Assembly (NCBI GenBank): GCA_045110575.1
Contig: JBGCGF010000065.1
Coordinates: forward strand, 1 to 64,000
Reading direction: 5' to 3'
Source: CALDTK01 sp045110575
GTDB taxonomy: Bacteria; Bacteroidota; Bacteroidia; Chitinophagales; Saprospiraceae
Length of the DNA: 64,000 bases
Position numbers and translations under genes: made by a program. A model generated the notes under the pieces. It was not told the DNA's origin. It worked only from the letters and a program-made list of their open reading frames with translations, and did no database searches. How positions within the stretch are numbered: position 1 is the first letter of the stretch; each line of letters begins with the position of its first letter. This document shows positions 43,843 to 52,279 of this stretch, in pieces.

Positions 43843-44199
43843 ATGAGAAATTCCATATTATTTCTATTTGCGGCTTTTGTCGCACTCGCGACAACGACAA
43901 GTTGTTCAAACGAAGTTGCTGCTGGGCCAGAAATCCCATAGATTCAACGTGTCGACAACGTCACTTTTCTTAACGCTGACGGATCAGAAGCTGAAACTCT
44001 TACGGTTTCCTTCCTTAGTGATGGTACTCATCAGTTCGAAGGAGCGCTTGAGCTATTAGATCGCCAAGAGCTTTCCGAAAGGACTGGAGGAGGTTCTCTT
44101 ACTGGTGAAAGGTTCGCAGGGCCAGACCAAAACAATGATGGCGGGCTTGATTATAAGTGTTGGACTCACCCAACTAAGATTTGTTATAATCTACCTTAA
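43843..44199 (+). pseudogene. Small lipoprotein frame interrupted by an in-frame amber codon
   Basis: The frame starts MRNSILFLFAAFVALATTTSC with a lipobox and continues SNEVAAGPEIP, then TAG at 43939-43941. The same frame stays open for another 85 codons (IQRVDNVTFLNADGSEAE ... GGLDYKCWTHPTKICYNLP) up to TAA at 44197-44199. The second part has protein-like composition and two cysteines, so it looks like one 118-codon gene broken by a single point change (for example CAG to TAG). Start is supported by TACCTTTA at 43804, although that box is 31 nt upstream. Alternatives are a real 32-residue lipopeptide, amber read-through, or a base error. Confidence 0.7.
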
Positions 44200-44204
44200 A
44201 AGTT

Positions 44205-45347
44205 TTGAATAGATTTATTCTAGCTATCGTATTCGTTTGGGCCGCAGCATTCGCTGTGGCCCAAATTAGTACTGTGAAATGTACAGGTCCTTTAGTCAAG
44301 ATTGACTTGGATTCTGATACATATGCTAAGCGAGCCTCAGGCTTTGATTCAGGTACTCTGATTGTAATTGATTCAGCAAGAAGTATTTTTAATATTGGGC
44401 ATATTGACGTCTTTCTTATTGATGGGGCAGGAAAGATTATCAGAGGGCTGAATTCATCCAGAATCGATAGTATAGCTGATCTTCATGCGTTCCAGAGACA
44501 TGGTCCAGGAGCAAAGGTTAAAAGGTCTGAGACTGTATTAGATTCCATCCTTTGTATGAGGACAGTTTATCATATTCGGGGACTTAGGGAAGTCGAAGGT
44601 GAAGACTTAATTCGCATCGAATTTTCTATAATAGTCGAAGATGTAGATATTCGATATGGATATGCGTTTGAGAATGCTTTCTTTACTGTTGATGTAGATT
44701 ATGATCTGAATTTATGCAAATCTGCACTCATGGAGGATCCTTCTGTTTTAGAGCATGCTCTATCTCTAGTTAATGGAACTTCTTCTAGCACCGAGCTTGT
44801 CCAGAAGTTTGATAGGAGCAATGATTTGGATTCAAACCAACATTTATTTGCTCGTTATATTATGGAAAACGATAGATGGGTTTTCAAAGGTCCAGTCACG
44901 AATTTGAAGCAAAATGTTGGAGTAAATTTTTTCGCTCATTTCCCAGCCGGTATTAATCATCCCCTTGGACGCTTATACTCTAATGGAAAAAAAGCGGTGG
45001 TTTTTAATGAAAAGAAAGAATCGGTGCTAGAATGGGAAGTGAATGATTGGCATGAAACCATAATTAAGAAATTGATTCCGCATCGAGAAGAATATTTAGC
45101 GATTAGTTTTTCTTTTGTCGAAGGAGTAAGGTCTACCGATGAACAATATTACGTAGTTGAATACCGAGACTCTAAACTTAAGCCTCGAGTTAAGATTGCT
45201 AAATATATTATGAATCGGTTTTTAGTTAATGATATTTCGTTGGAAGGAAGTCATTTACACGTTTTGTTGTTTGATAAGAGGTCTAAAAATCATCTTATAC
45301 ATACTCTTAACCTCGAAGCTGGTTGCGAAAACGAGATTTACCAATAA
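44205..45347 (+). CDS. Secreted protein of unknown function, AT-rich
   Basis: A 380-residue protein starts at TTG 5 bp after the stop of the broken lipoprotein gene. It has a signal peptide (AAAFAVAQ) and no recognised domain. Strand-like segments (DRWVFKGPVTNL, KKAVVFNEKKESVLEWEV, HLHVLLFDKRSKNHLIHTL) hint at a beta-propeller-like fold. The DNA is noticeably richer in A and T, with different codon choice from its neighbours, and has no copy of the 14-mer, which suggests later acquisition. It probably forms a pair with the upstream lipoprotein. Confidence 0.65.
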   Translation: MNRFILAIVFVWAAAFAVAQISTVKCTGPLVKIDLDSDTYAKRASGFDSGTLIVIDSARSIFNIGHIDVFLIDGAGKIIRGLNSSRIDSIADLHAFQRHGPGAKVKRSETVLDSILCMRTVYHIRGLREVEGEDLIRIEFSIIVEDVDIRYGYAFENAFFTVDVDYDLNLCKSALMEDPSVLEHALSLVNGTSSSTELVQKFDRSNDLDSNQHLFARYIMENDRWVFKGPVTNLKQNVGVNFFAHFPAGINHPLGRLYSNGKKAVVFNEKKESVLEWEVNDWHETIIKKLIPHREEYLAISFSFVEGVRSTDEQYYVVEYRDSKLKPRVKIAKYIMNRFLVNDISLEGSHLHVLLFDKRSKNHLIHTLNLEAGCENEIYQ

Positions 45348-45414
45348 GCCTCCTGTCTGCTTAATGAGAAATTAACTTCAGTTTATTTTTTTACATATAG
45401 GAAACTAGCCTTAC

Positions 45415-45422
45415 TATCTTGG
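45415..45422 (+). promoter_or_regulatory. -7 box TATCTTGG, 4 nt before ATG
   Basis: TAnnTTTG-like box immediately upstream of the 1005-aa amidohydrolase gene; supports the ATG at 45427. Confidence 0.55.
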
Positions 45423-45426
45423 CGCG

Positions 45427-48400
45427 ATGCAGTGTCATCGTCTACTCCTCCTGATCTTTTCTTTAGGTATCAGTTCCTTTGCGTTTGCTCAAGGGACCGT
45501 TCCTGTTTCAGCTCCTTCAGATGAGCGCCCGAATAGTTACGCCATCAAGGCGGCTAAGGTGTACATCACTCCCGAGCGCATGCTCGAAAATGCAACCGTC
45601 ATTATCAAAGACGGTCGTGTTGTAAATGTAGGAGTAGGGATAAAAATCCCTGCAGGTGCAGTTCAAATTGACGCAGGAGAGAAGACGATTGTTCCTGGCT
45701 TTATCGATTTAATGAGCGACTACGGTCAGCCAGAGATCGAGAAGACGAAGAGAGATTGGAAAAATCCTCAATATCTAACAAAGACAGACGGACCATTCAG
45801 TTGGAATCAAGCATTGAAGTCTGAGTACAATGCAGCCGCTCACTTTACGACAGATGCCGATCGCGCGGAAGCACTCCGCAAGCTTGGCTTTACGACTGTT
45901 TTGAGTCACCGTCCTGATGGTATCTCTCGAGGCTCTGCTGCCATCGTAGCCCTCGGAGATAAGTCGCCACGGGAAACGGTGATCAAGGCAAAAGCTGCGC
46001 ACCTGCTTAGTTTTTCAAAAGGATCAAGTAGCCAATTGTATCCCGGCTCATTGATGGGTATGATCTCGATGTTGCGTCAGACGTATCTCGATGCTGATTG
46101 GTATAACACCTATGGCAAAAAGGAAGTGACTAACCTCAGCATTGAGGCATGGAGCGACCTTCAGAGCTTACCACAAATCTTTGCAGTAGGAGATAAGTTG
46201 GAAGCATTGCGCGCGCTTACACTTGGTGACGAATTCGGTAAGCGTTACATCTTAAAAGGAGATGGAGACACATATCAGCGTTTGGACGGCTTTCGCCAAA
46301 ACGAGAAGTTTATCGTTCCGCTCACCTTCCCGGATGCGTACGATGTCATCGATCCCTACGATGCACAAATGGCTGACTACGCCGACCTCATGCACTGGGA
46401 ATTGGCTGACGCAAATGCAGTTTACCTAAAGAAGGCTGGACACCAAGTCGCGTTCACACTTGACGGCTTAGACAAAGATGAGAAGTCATTTTTCGATCGC
46501 CTCGACCGCGTCCGTGGAGCAGGTATGAGCGATTCAGAATTGCTTGCTGCCCTCACGACTACGCCAGCTGCGTACATCGGAATGCGTCAGGACCTTGGTT
46601 CACTTGAAAACAACAAGATGGCCAACCTTATCGTGCTCGATGAGTGGCCTGTAAACAAGAAGACGAAGGTTTATCAGACTTGGGTTTCAGGGCAGCCGTT
46701 CATGCTTGCACCGATAGACGAGGATGTTGCCGAAGGAGATTACCGCGTTGTCGTTGGAGACATGGCTTACCTCATGCAGGTAGATGCTAAGGGTAAGGCT
46801 AAAATGCGCGTAAGTGGAGATTCTGCTTTTGTAGACGTTAAGCTTGATCGCTCGGTAGATCGAGTAACGATTTCATTCCCGTCTGATACTGCGAAAGGCT
46901 CTCCTGTAATTCGCCTCGGTGGATTGGTAAAAGCACGCAAATGGTCAGGACAGGGCTATGACGCTGCTGGTAACTGGATGCCTTGGTCGGCGAAGTACGA
47001 CGACACCATGCTTGTTGGTGATGCACCAAGGAAAAAAATCGGTTCCCAGGATGTAGATGCAGGTTCCCTACACGCATTTGAACAGCTAAAAACCCAACTC
47101 GCTAAACTTCCAACATTGCCAAAGCCTTTTGCTCCTTATGGCACTTTGGTTTTGCCGAAAGGTGAATCATTCGTTGTTCGTAATGCAACGGTCTGGACGA
47201 ACGAAGCTGCGGGCATCGTCGAAAAGGCTGATGTCTATGTGGTTAATGGAAAGATCTCTGGTTTTGGCGCAAGCTTAAAAGTGCCTAAAGGCGTCACTGA
47301 AATTGACGGAACTGGAAAGCACCTTACCTCAGGTATCATTGATGAGCACTCTCACATTGCTATTTCGAGAGGCGTGAATGAAGGTTCGCAAGAGTCAACT
47401 GCAGAAGTGCGTATTGGAGACGTCGTCAATTCAGAGGACGTGAATATCTACCGTCACCTAGCAGGTGGTGTGACAGCCATCCAGCAATTGCACGGATCGG
47501 CCAACCCAATTGGCGGACAATCAGCGCTTATCAAATTGCGCTGGGGACACACTCCGGAGAAGCTTAAAATCGCAGGTGCTGATGGTTTCATCAAGTTTGC
47601 ACTTGGAGAGAACGTTAAGCAGAGTAACTGGGGTCCTACAACACGTTACCCTCAAACTCGAATGGGAGTGGAGCAGGTGTACGAAGATTACTTCACTCGT
47701 GCAGAGGCGTATCACAAAGCACGAACGAGTGGTGATAAGTCTGTACGACGTGATCTCGATCTTGAAGCACTTGCTGAGATCGTCAACAAGAAGCGTTTTA
47801 TTTCTTGTCACTCTTACCGTCAGTCTGAGATCAACATGCTCATGAAAGTGGCCGACCGTCATGGTTTCAATGTGAATACGTTCACGCACATTCTTGAAGG
47901 CTATAAAGTGGCTGACAAAATGAAGGAGCACGGTGTTGGAGCTTCTACGTTTAGCGACTGGTGGGCGTACAAGTTTGAGGTGTGGGATGCGATCCCTGAA
48001 AACGGTCCGATCATGCATGAGCAAGGCGTAACGGTTGCGTACAACTCTGATGATGCTGAGCTCGGTCGCCGCCTCAACCAAGAAGCTGGTAAAGCAGTGC
48101 AATACGGTGGACTTAGCGAAGAGGATGCTTGGAAGTTTGTAACGCTTAATCCAGCGAAGCTTCTTCACCTTGATGATCACATGGGGTCAATCAAAGCGGG
48201 AAAGGATGCTGATCTAGTGCTTTGGAATGCACACCCAATGAGCGTGTATGCAAGTGCAGACATGACTTGGGTAGACGGCACGCTTTACTTCGATAGAGCA
48301 GATATGAAAAAGCGTCAGCAAGCGATGCGCACCGAGCGTAATCGTTTGGCGCAAGCAATGCTAGACGAGAAAAATGCAGGCAAGCGCACCAAGCCCGTCG

Positions 48401-48444
48401 AGGGGCACGGTGGTGAGCACTATGAATGTGATTCAATTCACTAA
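45427..48444 (+). CDS. Secreted double amidohydrolase, first half degenerate
   Basis: The 1005-residue protein has a signal peptide (SSFAFAQ). Two amidohydrolase-like halves follow. In the N-terminal half (~30-440) the site after the first strand reads VPGFIDLMSDYG, without the HxH metal motif. In the C-terminal half (~575-1005) the site is complete: SGIIDEHSHIAISRG, FISCHSYRQSEI, NTFTHILEGY and YNSDDAELGRR, ending GKDADLVLW. It likely acts in the periplasm on an amide or peptide-like substrate, with only the second half catalytic. An exact 14-mer (FRQN) lies in the N-half and a variant in the C-half. Followed by a second family member 44 bp downstream. Confidence 0.88.
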   Translation: MQCHRLLLLIFSLGISSFAFAQGTVPVSAPSDERPNSYAIKAAKVYITPERMLENATVIIKDGRVVNVGVGIKIPAGAVQIDAGEKTIVPGFIDLMSDYGQPEIEKTKRDWKNPQYLTKTDGPFSWNQALKSEYNAAAHFTTDADRAEALRKLGFTTVLSHRPDGISRGSAAIVALGDKSPRETVIKAKAAHLLSFSKGSSSQLYPGSLMGMISMLRQTYLDADWYNTYGKKEVTNLSIEAWSDLQSLPQIFAVGDKLEALRALTLGDEFGKRYILKGDGDTYQRLDGFRQNEKFIVPLTFPDAYDVIDPYDAQMADYADLMHWELADANAVYLKKAGHQVAFTLDGLDKDEKSFFDRLDRVRGAGMSDSELLAALTTTPAAYIGMRQDLGSLENNKMANLIVLDEWPVNKKTKVYQTWVSGQPFMLAPIDEDVAEGDYRVVVGDMAYLMQVDAKGKAKMRVSGDSAFVDVKLDRSVDRVTISFPSDTAKGSPVIRLGGLVKARKWSGQGYDAAGNWMPWSAKYDDTMLVGDAPRKKIGSQDVDAGSLHAFEQLKTQLAKLPTLPKPFAPYGTLVLPKGESFVVRNATVWTNEAAGIVEKADVYVVNGKISGFGASLKVPKGVTEIDGTGKHLTSGIIDEHSHIAISRGVNEGSQESTAEVRIGDVVNSEDVNIYRHLAGGVTAIQQLHGSANPIGGQSALIKLRWGHTPEKLKIAGADGFIKFALGENVKQSNWGPTTRYPQTRMGVEQVYEDYFTRAEAYHKARTSGDKSVRRDLDLEALAEIVNKKRFISCHSYRQSEINMLMKVADRHGFNVNTFTHILEGYKVADKMKEHGVGASTFSDWWAYKFEVWDAIPENGPIMHEQGVTVAYNSDDAELGRRLNQEAGKAVQYGGLSEEDAWKFVTLNPAKLLHLDDHMGSIKAGKDADLVLWNAHPMSVYASADMTWVDGTLYFDRADMKKRQQAMRTERNRLAQAMLDEKNAGKRTKPVEGHGGEHYECDSIH
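46289..46302 (-). repeat. Iterated 14-mer (GCTTTCGCCAAAAC on + strand), exact copy 7
   Basis: Exact copy in the 1005-aa amidohydrolase gene; encodes FRQN. Confidence 0.95.
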
Positions 48445-48488
48445 TTCAGCTTCACTGCCACTTTTTCACCCTTAAGACAATCATCATC

Positions 48489-49772
48489 ATGCGTACGTTC
48501 TTTTTTTTAGCAATCACTCTTCTTTTCACTCAACTGCACGCGCAGTTTATTCCAGGCTCCCCACAAGCAAATCCAATTGCGATTACCGGAGCGACAGCAC
48601 ACCTCGGTACAGGTGAAGCCATTGAGAATGCAGTCCTAACTTTTGCAGCAGGTAAGCTTACGTATGTAGGTGCCGTCGCTGGAGCTCCTTCGCTTGAAGG
48701 ACACACCGTTATCGATGCGACTGGGAAGGATGTGTATCCAGGATTTATTGCCATGAACTCGCGGTTGGGCCTCGTCGAAATTGACGCTGTCCGAGCAACT
48801 GACGACATGCGTGAAGTTGGATACTTGAATCCCAATGCACGCTCGCTTATTGCTTTCAATACGGATTCAGAGATCATTCCTACTGTTCGCAACATTGGTG
48901 TTTTGATCGGTCAGGTAACACCAGACGGTCGTGGCCTTGCAGGTCAAAGTAGTGCCATGTCAATGGATGGCTGGAACTGGGAAGACGCAGCGATTGGCGC
49001 CGACGAAGGAATGCACCTTCACTGGCCAAGTAACTTCAGAATGACAGGCTGGTGGGCTGCACCAGGTGGCATGAAAAAGAATGACAAGTATGCTGAGCAG
49101 ACGAAAAATATTCAGCAGTACTTTGATGAGGCTAAGGCGTACTCTCAATCGGTTGGAGCGGTAGATAACCCACGATTTGCGAGCATGAAACCTGTGTTTG
49201 CAGGCAAGCGCACACTTTACATTCACGCTAGCTATGCCCGTGAAATTGAGGATGCGATTGCGTTTGCCGATCGGTACAAGTTGAAGCCTATTTTGGTAGG
49301 CGGAGAAGATGCATACCTGCTCACAGGGCTGCTGAAGGAGAAAGGAATTTCTGTGGTCGTAGGTGATGTGCACGCGCTTCCAGAGCGTGGCGATGACCTT
49401 GTAAGTCAGCCATTCGAAACACCTGCTCAGCTTCATGCGGCTGGTATTCCAATTGCATTCAGTGTAGGTGGAGCTTGGGAGCAGCGTCGTTTGCCTCACC
49501 ATGCAGGTCACGCCGTAGGTTTCGGTTTGCCATACGAGCAGGCGGTGAAAGGCCTTACGCTTACGCCTGCGACGATGATGAACATTGCAGACCGTGTCGG
49601 TAGCTTAGAAGTAGGTAAGGATGCTACGCTCTTTATCAGTGCTGGAGATGCACTTGATATGCGAACTAACAAGCTTCAGCAAGCATGGATTGGCGGTCGT
49701 GAGGTTGACTTGCGTAGTCGTCAAACTGAGCTCGCGAAGAAGTACAAGGAGAAGTATAAGAGAGGGGAGTAG
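48489..49772 (+). CDS. Secreted amidohydrolase-family protein lacking the HxH site
   Basis: The 427-residue protein has a signal peptide (TQLHAQ) and the family frame (AITGATAHLGTGEAIENAVL, VYPGFIAMNSRLGLVE, GSLEVGKDATLFIS). The HxH metal motif expected after PGFI is replaced by NSR, as in the N-terminal half of the neighbouring gene, so it is probably not a normal metal-dependent hydrolase. It may form a complex with the 1005-aa protein. Gene order and 44-bp spacing indicate an operon. Confidence 0.85.
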   Translation: MRTFFFLAITLLFTQLHAQFIPGSPQANPIAITGATAHLGTGEAIENAVLTFAAGKLTYVGAVAGAPSLEGHTVIDATGKDVYPGFIAMNSRLGLVEIDAVRATDDMREVGYLNPNARSLIAFNTDSEIIPTVRNIGVLIGQVTPDGRGLAGQSSAMSMDGWNWEDAAIGADEGMHLHWPSNFRMTGWWAAPGGMKKNDKYAEQTKNIQQYFDEAKAYSQSVGAVDNPRFASMKPVFAGKRTLYIHASYAREIEDAIAFADRYKLKPILVGGEDAYLLTGLLKEKGISVVVGDVHALPERGDDLVSQPFETPAQLHAAGIPIAFSVGGAWEQRRLPHHAGHAVGFGLPYEQAVKGLTLTPATMMNIADRVGSLEVGKDATLFISAGDALDMRTNKLQQAWIGGREVDLRSRQTELAKKYKEKYKRGE

Positions 49773-49776
49773 GGAG

Positions 49777-50577
49777 CTAGTAAAGTAAACTCTTCGGCCT
49801 CCAATCTCCTTCGCGCCAACTCTTAACTTCTTCGCTAAATCGACGAGGCGTTAGTGCTTCGAAAAACCGATCTTCATTAAAACTACGAAAGCTATTTCCA
49901 TATTTTTGGAGATAGCTTTTGTGATATTTACGATAGGCTTCTTCGCCTCCAAAGAGTGCATATAGATTCGCGTAATCGACAATACCGAACTGAGCGTTGT
50001 GGAATGAGCTGAGTAGGTATTTATCGTCGAATGTTGCTAAACGATGCTTCACATAATTTAAGCCGACGTAGGCTATAAGTCTTCTTGAGAACTCAATTCC
50101 AGGCGTGCCTTTATCGGTAAGGCCATGCAAGGTTGGGCTAATCAATAGTTGTCCTTCAAGCCCGTGTTGGTTGTTGGTACGTCTCGCAAATCCAGATAAT
50201 GTGCCAGCAAAGGAGGTGTACACATAGCTTGTGTAATCCATGGCTCCTCCGAAGTATAGGTGGTCTTTCTCTGTAAAGGATTCTACGGGTCTTTTCTCAA
50301 GTTGTAGCAGAATTTCTGCCGCTGTGCGAGTCTTAACCGCGAGGTGAAAGTGGTTGCCACACAAGCAATAAGCGTGGATATGAAATAGCGTGTACAGCTT
50401 AAAGCGTATCACGTTTTTCATAAACCACATTCCTTCTTCAACTTCTTTGAAAAGTGTGCGCCCTGGAATAGCTTTTCCAATAATGTGGTAGTGTAAGCCC
50501 GGTTGCCACTCATCTTGCATAAATAAAGTCGAGACTCGCCTACCTGCATCGAGTCGCCGTGTGGGATATTCAGGCAT
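49777..50577 (-). CDS. REP-associated tyrosine transposase (RAYT, Y1/HUH family)
   Basis: The 266-residue protein has the RAYT N-terminus (YHIIGKAIPGRTLF), the HUH metal motif in GNHFHLAVKT, and the tyrosine-bearing helix LIAYVGLNYVKH. RAYTs are single-copy, IS200-like nucleases that act on small palindromic repeats rather than moving whole insertion sequences. It lies tail-to-tail with the amidohydrolase gene, and a perfect 25-bp palindrome lies 20 bp upstream of its start. It is homologous to the second RAYT at 55976-56752 (shared HGLTDKGxPGxEFSRR). Cognate sites are probably the GGTCGACC repeats; not proven. Confidence 0.88.
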   Translation of the reverse strand: MPEYPTRRLDAGRRVSTLFMQDEWQPGLHYHIIGKAIPGRTLFKEVEEGMWFMKNVIRFKLYTLFHIHAYCLCGNHFHLAVKTRTAAEILLQLEKRPVESFTEKDHLYFGGAMDYTSYVYTSFAGTLSGFARRTNNQHGLEGQLLISPTLHGLTDKGTPGIEFSRRLIAYVGLNYVKHRLATFDDKYLLSSFHNAQFGIVDYANLYALFGGEEAYRKYHKSYLQKYGNSFRSFNEDRFFEALTPRRFSEEVKSWREGDWRPKSLLY

Positions 50578-50597
50578 GGAGTTAAGATAACCGTTTT

Positions 50598-50674
50598 CAT
50601 TTTCACAGCTGATGTTCAGCCGAATGGTCGACCAAACGGTCGCCCGTTACGGCTGAACATCAGCTGTGAAAATG
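50598..50674. repeat. Perfect 25-bp inverted repeat with nested REP-like hairpin
   Basis: Arms at 50598-50622 and 50650-50674 are perfectly complementary (outer ends CATTTTCAC / GTGAAAATG, inner GTTCAGCCG / CGGCTGAAC). The 27-nt centre contains GGTCGACCaaaCGGTCG, itself a hairpin and similar to the elements at 41041 and 41133. It lies directly upstream of the RAYT gene and can form a cruciform. Confidence 0.9.
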
Positions 50675-50704
50675 AACCCCAAGCAGTAAAGGTGTTAAAG
50701 CTTC

Positions 50705-51574
50705 CTACGGCCTAATCTTATAAATCAGCGTCCCACTAATTCGCCAAAGACGGCTGGTATTCTCACCACTTAAAAACGCAGCTCCGCTTGCCGCAAAGCC
50801 CCACGTAGGGCCTTCTGAATAATACACGGTGCCGCCAACTTGCTGGTAATTCACCCGGTACGCTTGTGGCAACTCTTCGACGTTTGGAATAAAGTCGCTT
50901 CCGCCCAATGTGCGCTGAACCTCAATCCAGGCATCTGCATAGAATGTACGCGTAGGAATACCCACGCGTAGTAATCCTGTGACGAAATCTTGCGGTTGCT
51001 CAGGCTGGTAGCCAGGTCGCGAACGTTGAATTTCTTGCAGCACGTCGAGGTCGAGTTCGTCAAATCGGTAGTTGTAGCCTAGGACGGTACTCGCAAAAAA
51101 GCCGGGCTGATTGTACTGTGCGACCAGCCTTGGCTGTACTACTTTTGCACGTTGCCCAATCGCTCCAGAAGCAACTACTTCATATTGGCTAAGGGGTAAA
51201 CTGACGCCAAAAGCGCCGAGAATATCCAAGGACTTTTCCTCGTTTTCTCCCATTTTCCAGCGCTTTGCCAAGCCTTTCAAAAAGAAGCCTCCATCTTGTA
51301 AACCAGCGGTAGAAGAGGTGATCACCAACGGGATATTTGCGATCACATTGAGCTTGTCGTTGATGCCGTAGACTCCAAATGCACTAATGAGCTGACCGCT
51401 AAACGGAATCTCATACTCTGTGCCGTCACCGCCGATAAAAACATCCGCTCCAGTAGCACTTAAGCCGACTGCAATGTCTGCTTCGCCTTTTGATTTGAGA
51501 TATCCATCGATTGCTCCTTGGCCAAAGAGAATCTTACTCGCACCGACAAGAAGAACTAAAATAAGTAGACGCAT
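50705..51574 (-). CDS. Secreted or outer membrane protein of unknown function
   Basis: The ATG at 51574 (MRLLILVLLVGASKILFG) gives a clean signal peptide and lies 4 nt after a TACTTGC box; the frame reaches further to 51601. The 289-residue protein has alternating strand-like segments (QLISAFGVYGINDKLNVIANIPLVI, LGAFGVSLPL, FASTVLGYNYRF, FYADAWIEVQ) and ends ISGTLIYKIRP, in line with an outer-membrane channel-like barrel. It is divergently transcribed from the MBL-fold gene. No named family is recognised. Confidence 0.75.
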   Translation of the reverse strand: MRLLILVLLVGASKILFGQGAIDGYLKSKGEADIAVGLSATGADVFIGGDGTEYEIPFSGQLISAFGVYGINDKLNVIANIPLVITSSTAGLQDGGFFLKGLAKRWKMGENEEKSLDILGAFGVSLPLSQYEVVASGAIGQRAKVVQPRLVAQYNQPGFFASTVLGYNYRFDELDLDVLQEIQRSRPGYQPEQPQDFVTGLLRVGIPTRTFYADAWIEVQRTLGGSDFIPNVEELPQAYRVNYQQVGGTVYYSEGPTWGFAASGAAFLSGENTSRLWRISGTLIYKIRP

Positions 51575-51619
51575 CGTAGCAAGTACGTTGATGCTGGCCA
51601 TTTGGTTGGCTCATAACAT

Positions 51620-51627
51620 TACCTTGG
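51620..51627 (+). promoter_or_regulatory. -7 box TACCTTGG, 4 nt before GTG
   Basis: Directly precedes the GTG start of the MBL-fold hydrolase gene at 51632. Confidence 0.55.
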
Positions 51628-51631
51628 CAGC

Positions 51632-52279
51632 GTGCTATACCAATTGACATTTAACGGTTTTCAAGAAAACACCTACATCCTCGCCAACGAAAAGGGCCAA
51701 GCTGCGGTCATTGATCCAGGTATGAGTGACACCTCTGAGTGCGAAGAATTTGATGGGTTTTTGCGAAAGCATAACCTGACGCTTACCGCTTGCTGGCTTA
51801 CCCATGCACACATTGATCATGTCCTCGGACTTGCTCATGTGTTCGAAACCTATGGCCTTCAACCGCGTGTTCATCCCGGAGAAAAAGTCGTTTACGAATC
51901 CAATCCGCAAGTTGCAGCGATGTATGGCCTGTTGTTGAGACAACTTCCAGAGCCTATTTTCGACCTCGCAGAAGGGGATGTAATTTCCTTCGGTGAGCTT
52001 TCGCTAAAACTCCTCCTCGCACCTGGTCACTCGCCTGCAAGCGTTTGCTTTTACTGCGAAAGTGAAGGACTTTTGGTAGGTGGAGACGTCCTGTTTAGAG
52101 ATTCTATCGGTCGGACAGATTTGCCAGGTGGTAATCACGAAACCTTGCTAACAAGCATCCGAGAGCAGGTTTTCACGCTTCCGAAGAACACGGTTGTTTG
52201 GCCAGGACACGGACCGGAAACCACCGTCGCCTATGAGCGAGTCAACAATCCCTTCGTGCGAGCAACCGGCGGGGTTTGA
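51632..52279 (+). CDS. MBL-fold hydrolase, glyoxalase II-like
   Basis: The 215-residue protein starts MLYQLTFNGFQENTYIL, the usual start of this subfamily. It has the metal motif THAHIDHVLG, then APGHSPASVCFY and the second-shell VGGDVLFRDSIGRTDLPGG and WPGHGPETTV. It probably hydrolyses a thioester such as S-lactoylglutathione-like or bacillithiol adducts; the exact substrate is unknown. It starts with GTG. The alpha/beta hydrolase gene overlaps its stop by 4 bp, so translation is coupled. Two 14-mer variants are present (51757, 51997). Confidence 0.88.
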   Translation: MLYQLTFNGFQENTYILANEKGQAAVIDPGMSDTSECEEFDGFLRKHNLTLTACWLTHAHIDHVLGLAHVFETYGLQPRVHPGEKVVYESNPQVAAMYGLLLRQLPEPIFDLAEGDVISFGELSLKLLLAPGHSPASVCFYCESEGLLVGGDVLFRDSIGRTDLPGGNHETLLTSIREQVFTLPKNTVVWPGHGPETTVAYERVNNPFVRATGGV

